This document shows, piece after piece, positions 60,302 through 64,000 of a stretch of DNA of 64,000 bases. The notes below the pieces were generated by a model that searched no databases, was not told where the DNA came from, and worked only from the letters and a program-made list of their open reading frames with translations. The stretch is from an uncultured Lachnospiraceae bacterium (GTDB lineage Bacteria > Bacillota > Clostridia > Lachnospirales > Lachnospiraceae): NCBI GenBank assembly GCA_900550285.1, contig URRW01000002.1:65088-129087 (forward strand), read 5' to 3'. Both the position numbers and the translations under genes were made by a program. The stretch's first letter is position 1. Every line of letters begins with the position of its first letter.

Positions 60302-60336
60302 AGATAAGATTGCCCCGGCAGAGAAAGGGTCATAAA

Positions 60337-60378
60337 AAAACGGTCTGAGCGGCAAGAATGCGGTTCAGACCGTTTTTT
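60337..60378. terminator. Bidirectional intrinsic terminator
   Basis: AAAACGGTCTGA and TCAGACCGTTTT pair with a loop of about 16 bases and are followed by TTTT. It ends both the DUF368 gene and convergent desulfoferrodoxin. Confidence 0.85.
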
Positions 60379-60409
60379 TATGACCGCCGCCTTTGCGGAC
60401 GGTTTCAGC

Positions 60410-60787
60410 TTATACTTCCGTCATCCACAGACCGTGGAGATTGCAGTAGGCATATACTGCAACGGGCTTGTCGCTGCCGATGCAGAAGGAAACGTGAGGC
60501 GCGTCGCCGGGTTTGAGCGCCTTGCGCTGACCGCCGTTCTCCGTTTTCACATAAACCCATTCGATAAAGTGCTCGGGAAGCATCGGATGGTCTGCACTGC
60601 CTACGTTGACGGTTACAACGCCGTCTGCAACGGTAACGACCGGAAGATGCTTTTCCCCGCTTGCATCAACCGTATTGGGAACGAGGGGCTCCATTTTCTG
60701 ACCGCAGCAGAAAACGGGAACGCCTACGTCATGGATCATTTCAACGAGATTGCCGCAGCGGCGGCAGATGTAAAATTTTGCGTTCAT
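60410..60787 (-). CDS. dfx: Desulfoferrodoxin (superoxide reductase)
   Basis: This 125-residue protein carries both iron sites. Centre I is a desulforedoxin-type site (Cys8, Cys11, Cys27, Cys28 in YICRRCG and VFCCGQKM). Centre II, the catalytic site, uses His residues in EKHLPVV and SADHPMLPEHFIEW and the CNLHGLW Cys-His pair. It reduces superoxide to peroxide without making oxygen, a defence of strict anaerobes. GGAGGTACCAGTAT precedes the start. Confidence 0.95.
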   Translation of the reverse strand: MNAKFYICRRCGNLVEMIHDVGVPVFCCGQKMEPLVPNTVDASGEKHLPVVTVADGVVTVNVGSADHPMLPEHFIEWVYVKTENGGQRKALKPGDAPHVSFCIGSDKPVAVYAYCNLHGLWMTEV

Positions 60788-60873
60788 ATACTGGTACCTC
60801 CTGTAAAAAATACTGTTGTAAAAGCAACGGTTCAGGATCGGGCAAAAACGGATCCCGAACGGTTTCTATTCAA

Positions 60874-60902
60874 ATTATAAAAGAAGCAGGGCAAAAGCGC
60901 AA
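60874..60902 (-). promoter_or_regulatory. Promoter of desulfoferrodoxin
   Basis: Read leftward, TTGCGC, 17 bases, TATAAT, about 85 bases before the start codon. No clear PerR-box was found. Confidence 0.55.
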
Positions 60903-60952
60903 TCAAAATGTGCGGCTGTTTATGAGAAAAAGAAGCTGCGAAGCAGAGGCAG

Positions 60953-60981
60953 TTGACAGGGAACGCGTTACGGGATATTCT
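60953..60981 (+). promoter_or_regulatory. Promoter of the Dabb gene
   Basis: TTGACA, 17 bases, TATTCT, about 55 bases before the start codon at 61037. An ORF that begins at this TTG is therefore not the real start. Confidence 0.6.
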
Positions 60982-61036
60982 GGGAGAAAGAGCGCCGGAA
61001 AAAAGTGGAAAAGCGGCGCTCAGGGAGGAAAAAGCG

Positions 61037-61339
61037 ATGGTAAGACATGTGATTTTGTGGCAGCTGAAGGATGAATTTTCAGAGGAAGAAAAGCGGGAGA
61101 AAAAGGCTTTGGTCAAGGCAGGGCTGGAAGGGCTGGCAGGACAAATCCCCGGGCTTTTGTCGATCAGGGTGCATACGGAGGGGCTTGCTTCTTCCAGCGC
61201 GGACATGATGCTGGACTCATGCTTTGAGGATGAGGCGTCGCTGAAAGCCTACTCCGTGCATCCTGCCCATGTGGCGGTTGCAGACGGCGCGGTGCGTCCG
61301 AATGTGAAAACGAGGGTGTGTCTGGATTTTGAGGCGTGA
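61037..61339 (+). CDS. Dabb (stress-responsive alpha/beta barrel) domain protein
   Basis: This 100-residue protein opens MVRHVILWQLKDEFSEEEKR and has the closing PAHVAVADGAVRP segment that marks the Dabb family. The fold is a dimeric ferredoxin-like barrel. Biochemical function is unknown in most members. GGGAGGAAAAAGCG precedes the start; the longer in-frame start at 60953 lies in the promoter. Confidence 0.85.
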   Translation: MVRHVILWQLKDEFSEEEKREKKALVKAGLEGLAGQIPGLLSIRVHTEGLASSSADMMLDSCFEDEASLKAYSVHPAHVAVADGAVRPNVKTRVCLDFEA

Positions 61340-61349
61340 ATAAAGAGAA

Positions 61350-61375
61350 AGCCGTCCGGCTTTGGCTGGACGGCT
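61350..61375 (+). terminator. Hairpin after the Dabb gene
   Basis: AGCCGTCC and GGACGGCT pair around a 10-base loop, followed by GCATTTTGAT. The T tract is short, so read-through into the acetyltransferase is possible. Confidence 0.5.
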
Positions 61376-61397
61376 GCATTTTGATAAAGGAGAAATG

Positions 61398-61895
61398 ATG
61401 GACATCAGTCAATTTTCAGGCTGCTATGATGTGCGGAAATTAGATCAGAGGGATATTGAGCTGATCTATGGGGTAAGCTGTAAAAATAAACAGTTTTACG
61501 AGTACCATCCCCCGTTTGTGACGCGGGAAAGCATACAGGAAGATATGTGCGCCCTGCCGCCCGGAAAGAGCGGGGAAGATAAATATTATATAGGATTTTT
61601 TGACGGGGATGCGCTGGTGGCGGTCATGGATCTGATCCTTGCTTATCCGGCGGAGGACACCGCCTTTATCGGGCTGTTTATGATGAATGCAGAGTACCAG
61701 AAGAGAGGGATCGGCTCCGGTATCATCCGGGAAATGTGCGGAAGGTTAAAGGAGCAGGGCTGCCGGAAGGTGCGCCTCGGCGTGGATAAGGGAAATGTGC
61801 AGAGCTATTCCTTCTGGACGAAAAATAACTTCCGTGTGGTTGAGGAAAAGGATTATATGATGATGGAATTAAAGCTTGGAGAACTGGAACCATAA
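61398..61895 (+). CDS. GNAT-family N-acetyltransferase
   Basis: This 165-residue acetyltransferase has the acetyl-CoA loop EYQKRGIGSGII and the C-terminal motif VRLGVDKGNVQSYSFWTKNN typical of GNAT enzymes. The acceptor substrate is unknown. Two ATGs overlap (61395 and 61398); the second has the better spacing from AAAGGAG. Confidence 0.85.
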   Translation: MDISQFSGCYDVRKLDQRDIELIYGVSCKNKQFYEYHPPFVTRESIQEDMCALPPGKSGEDKYYIGFFDGDALVAVMDLILAYPAEDTAFIGLFMMNAEYQKRGIGSGIIREMCGRLKEQGCRKVRLGVDKGNVQSYSFWTKNNFRVVEEKDYMMMELKLGELEP

Positions 61896-61902
61896 AAATC
61901 CC

Positions 61903-61938
61903 TGTGAAGCCTGCAAAAACGGGCTTCACAATTTTTTT
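61903..61938 (+). terminator. Terminator after the acetyltransferase gene
   Basis: TGTGAAGCC and GGCTTCACA pair around TGCAAAAACG and are followed by ATTTTTTT. Confidence 0.85.
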
Positions 61939-61946
61939 ACAAATAA

Positions 61947-61989
61947 TTAGCACTCACTACTTGACAGTGCTAACAACAGGTGCTATATT
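61947..61989 (+). promoter_or_regulatory. CIRCE operator and promoter of clpB
   Basis: TTAGCACTC, nine bases, CAGTGCTAA match the CIRCE inverted repeat, with one mismatch from consensus GAGTGCTAA (61947-61973). The -35 TTGACA (61961-61966) lies inside CIRCE, and TATATT (61984-61989) follows after 17 bases. HrcA binding would block the promoter, so clpB is a heat-shock gene here. Confidence 0.92.
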
Positions 61990-62049
61990 GAATTTCAGAT
62001 GAAGTGTTATAGCTTCACTAGAACAAAACGGATAACAGGAGGGATTTGC

Positions 62050-64000
62050 ATGAACATTTCCAAATTTACCCAGAAATCCGTAGAAGCGGTGCAGGGCTGC
62101 GAGAAGCTCGCATACGAATACGGAAATCAGGAAATCGAGCAGGAACATTTGTTGTACAGCCTTCTGACCATAGAGGACAGCCTCATTTTGAAGCTGATTG
62201 AAAAAATGGAAATTCAGAAGGAGCATTTTGTGGAACGCAGCAGGCAGGCGCTGACAAAGCGCGTGAAGGTGCAGGGCGGCCAGGTTTATATCGGAAAGGA
62301 CTTAAATCAGGCGCTGATCCACGCGGAGGACGAGGCGAAGCAGATGGGGGACGAATATGTGTCCGTCGAGCATCTGTTTTTGGCGATGCTGCAGTATCCG
62401 AATCCGGAGATCAAGCAGATCTGCAAGGAATATGGCATCACGCGGGAGCGTTTTCTGCAGGCGCTGTCCACGGTGCGGGGCAATCAGCGGGTGACGAGCG
62501 ACAACCCGGAGGCAACCTATGATACGCTGGCAAAATACGGTCAGGATCTGGTGGAAAAGGCGCGGGAGCAAAAGCTTGACCCGGTCATCGGCAGGGACAA
62601 TGAGATCCGCAACGTCGTCCGGATTTTGTCCAGAAAGACGAAAAACAATCCGGTTTTGATCGGCGAGCCGGGCGTCGGAAAGACCGCCGTTGTGGAAGGA
62701 CTGGCGCAGCGGATCGTGCAGGGCGACGTGCCGCAGGGGCTGAAGGACAAGAAGATTTTTTCGCTGGATATGGGCGCGCTTGTGGCGGGCGCAAAGTACC
62801 GGGGCGAGTTTGAGGAACGCTTAAAGGCAGTTCTGGAGGATGTAAAAAAGAGCGAGGGACAGATCATTTTGTTCATCGACGAGCTGCACACGATCGTGGG
62901 CGCGGGCAAGACGGACGGCGCGATGGACGCCGGAAATATGTTAAAGCCCATGCTGGCGAGGGGCGAGCTGCACTGTATCGGCGCGACGACGCTGGACGAG
63001 TACCGCAAATATATCGAAAAGGACGCGGCGCTGGAACGCCGTTTCCAGCCGGTTATGGTGGATGAGCCGACGGTGGAGGATACGATTTCCATTTTAAGAG
63101 GCTTAAAGGAGCGCTATGAGGTGTATCATGGCGTGAAGATCCTCGACAATGCGCTGGTAAGCGCGGCGGTGCTGTCCAACCGCTATATTTCAGACCGTTT
63201 TCTGCCGGACAAGGCGATCGACCTTGTGGACGAGGCGTGCGCGCTCATCAAGACGGAGATGGATTCCATGCCTGCGGAGCTGGACGAGCTTCGGCGCAGG
63301 GTAATGCAGATGGAGATCGAAGAGGCGGCGCTGAAAAAAGAGGACGACAATTTAAGCCGTGAGCGTCTGGAAGCCTTGCAGAAGGAGCTGGCGGAGCAGA
63401 AGGCGGAGTTCAACAACCGCAAGGCGCAGTGGGACAATGAAAAAAAGAGCGTGGAAACCCTTTCCAAGCTGCGGGAGGAGATCGAGGCGGTCAGCAACGA
63501 GATTCAGATCGCGCAGCGCGAGGGCAATCTGGAAAAGGCGGCGGAGCTTTCCTACGGGAAGCTGCCCGACCTGAAAAAGAAGCTGGAGCAGGAAGAGGAG
63601 CGCGTGAAAAAAGATGATCTTTCGCTGGTGCATGAGGCGGTAACGGAGGATGAGATCGCCCGGATCATTTCCCGGTGGACGGGCATTCCGGTGGCGAAGC
63701 TGACGGAGAGTGAGAGAAACAAGACGCTGCATTTAGACGACGAGCTGCACCGCCGCGTGGTCGGGCAGGACGAAGCTGTGACAAAAGTGACAGAGGCGAT
63801 CATCCGCTCCAAGGCGGGGATCAAAGACCCCACAAAGCCTATCGGTTCCTTCTTGTTCTTAGGGCCTACGGGCGTCGGCAAAACGGAGCTTGCCAAAGCG
63901 CTTGCGTCGTCGCTTTTTGACGATGAAAACAACATGGTGCGTATTGATATGAGTGAGTACATGGAGAAATATTCCGTGTCCCGTCTGATCGGAGCGCCTC
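62050..64000 (+). CDS. clpB: ClpB disaggregase, N-terminal part
   Basis: The gene starts after GGAGGGATTTGC and runs off the right edge; 650 residues are present. The N-terminal double repeat (EQEHLLYSLL and VEHLFLAMLQ) is followed by the first AAA+ ATPase with Walker A GEPGVGKT near 205-212 and Walker B ILFIDELHT. The middle coiled coil (RRRVMQMEIEEAALKKEDDN through KLPDLKKKL) that defines ClpB over ClpA/ClpC is next, then the second ATPase with GPTGVGKT near 607. It rescues aggregated proteins with DnaK. Controlled by CIRCE. Confidence 0.96.
   Translation, partial: MNISKFTQKSVEAVQGCEKLAYEYGNQEIEQEHLLYSLLTIEDSLILKLIEKMEIQKEHFVERSRQALTKRVKVQGGQVYIGKDLNQALIHAEDEAKQMGDEYVSVEHLFLAMLQYPNPEIKQICKEYGITRERFLQALSTVRGNQRVTSDNPEATYDTLAKYGQDLVEKAREQKLDPVIGRDNEIRNVVRILSRKTKNNPVLIGEPGVGKTAVVEGLAQRIVQGDVPQGLKDKKIFSLDMGALVAGAKYRGEFEERLKAVLEDVKKSEGQIILFIDELHTIVGAGKTDGAMDAGNMLKPMLARGELHCIGATTLDEYRKYIEKDAALERRFQPVMVDEPTVEDTISILRGLKERYEVYHGVKILDNALVSAAVLSNRYISDRFLPDKAIDLVDEACALIKTEMDSMPAELDELRRRVMQMEIEEAALKKEDDNLSRERLEALQKELAEQKAEFNNRKAQWDNEKKSVETLSKLREEIEAVSNEIQIAQREGNLEKAAELSYGKLPDLKKKLEQEEERVKKDDLSLVHEAVTEDEIARIISRWTGIPVAKLTESERNKTLHLDDELHRRVVGQDEAVTKVTEAIIRSKAGIKDPTKPIGSFLFLGPTGVGKTELAKALASSLFDDENNMVRIDMSEYMEKYSVSRLIGAP

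Overview
The window looks like a chromosome segment of a Gram-positive anaerobe of the Lachnospiraceae/Clostridia type. The grounds are strong GGAGG ribosome sites, sigma-A promoters, a CIRCE element at clpB, desulfoferrodoxin, corrinoid methyltransferases, a lone ATP-pyrophosphatase form of GMP synthase and a type I-C CRISPR repeat. Genus cannot be fixed from sequence alone. The first 15.2 kb is visibly richer in A and T than the rest.

Region 1 (1-15.2 kb) is the right part of an integrative conjugative element. A leftward ArdC-like/small ORF/tyrosine recombinase group faces a rightward type IV secretion operon: VirD4/TraG coupling protein, three related small membrane proteins, a TrbL/VirB6-like channel protein, a PrgI/VirB3-like protein, a VirB4 that appears split in two, and a C39 peptidase. 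A second set follows: ribbon-helix-helix protein, CpaE/ParA-like protein, membrane protein and an 816-residue coiled-coil surface protein. A large serine recombinase closes the element. It ends against the 3' remnant of an M23 peptidase gene, which marks the insertion point. The relaxase and left end lie outside the window.

Region 2 (15.6-22.3 kb) holds guaA without its glutaminase domain, an internally deleted IS1634-type transposase remnant, and a 59-repeat type I-C CRISPR array with leader but no cas genes in the window. Two spacers encode versions of the same peptide, and one encodes a TM2-domain motif.

Region 3 (22.3-33.5 kb) has a four-repeat secreted protein, cardiolipin synthase and PgsA, a LytTR regulator with a soluble GHKL kinase next to two ABC exporters (the second frameshifted in an A tract), a DUF4258/zinc-finger toxin-antitoxin-like pair, decayed genes and an AraC regulator.

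Region 4 (33.7-42.9 kb) is a corrinoid C1-metabolism island: four UroD-type methyltransferases (the first interrupted by an in-frame TGA), a B12-binding corrinoid protein, a DUF2284 protein, a RamA-like ferredoxin/ASKHA reactivase, a second AraC regulator, and a DUF4430/ECF-S pair that may import a corrinoid or related cofactor.

Region 5 (43-64 kb) is mainly core chromosome: a class A PBP, YigZ, exodeoxyribonuclease III, a lipoprotein with EQK repeats, TypA, an SSB-like protein, an acidic membrane protein, a 269-bp fold-back element, tRNA-Leu(UAG), a structured attenuating leader upstream of flotillin, a MATE transporter with tandem operator-like repeats, a short DUF4317 protein, a GH42 beta-galactosidase, a DUF368 lipid-carrier transporter, desulfoferrodoxin, a Dabb protein, a GNAT acetyltransferase and the start of clpB.
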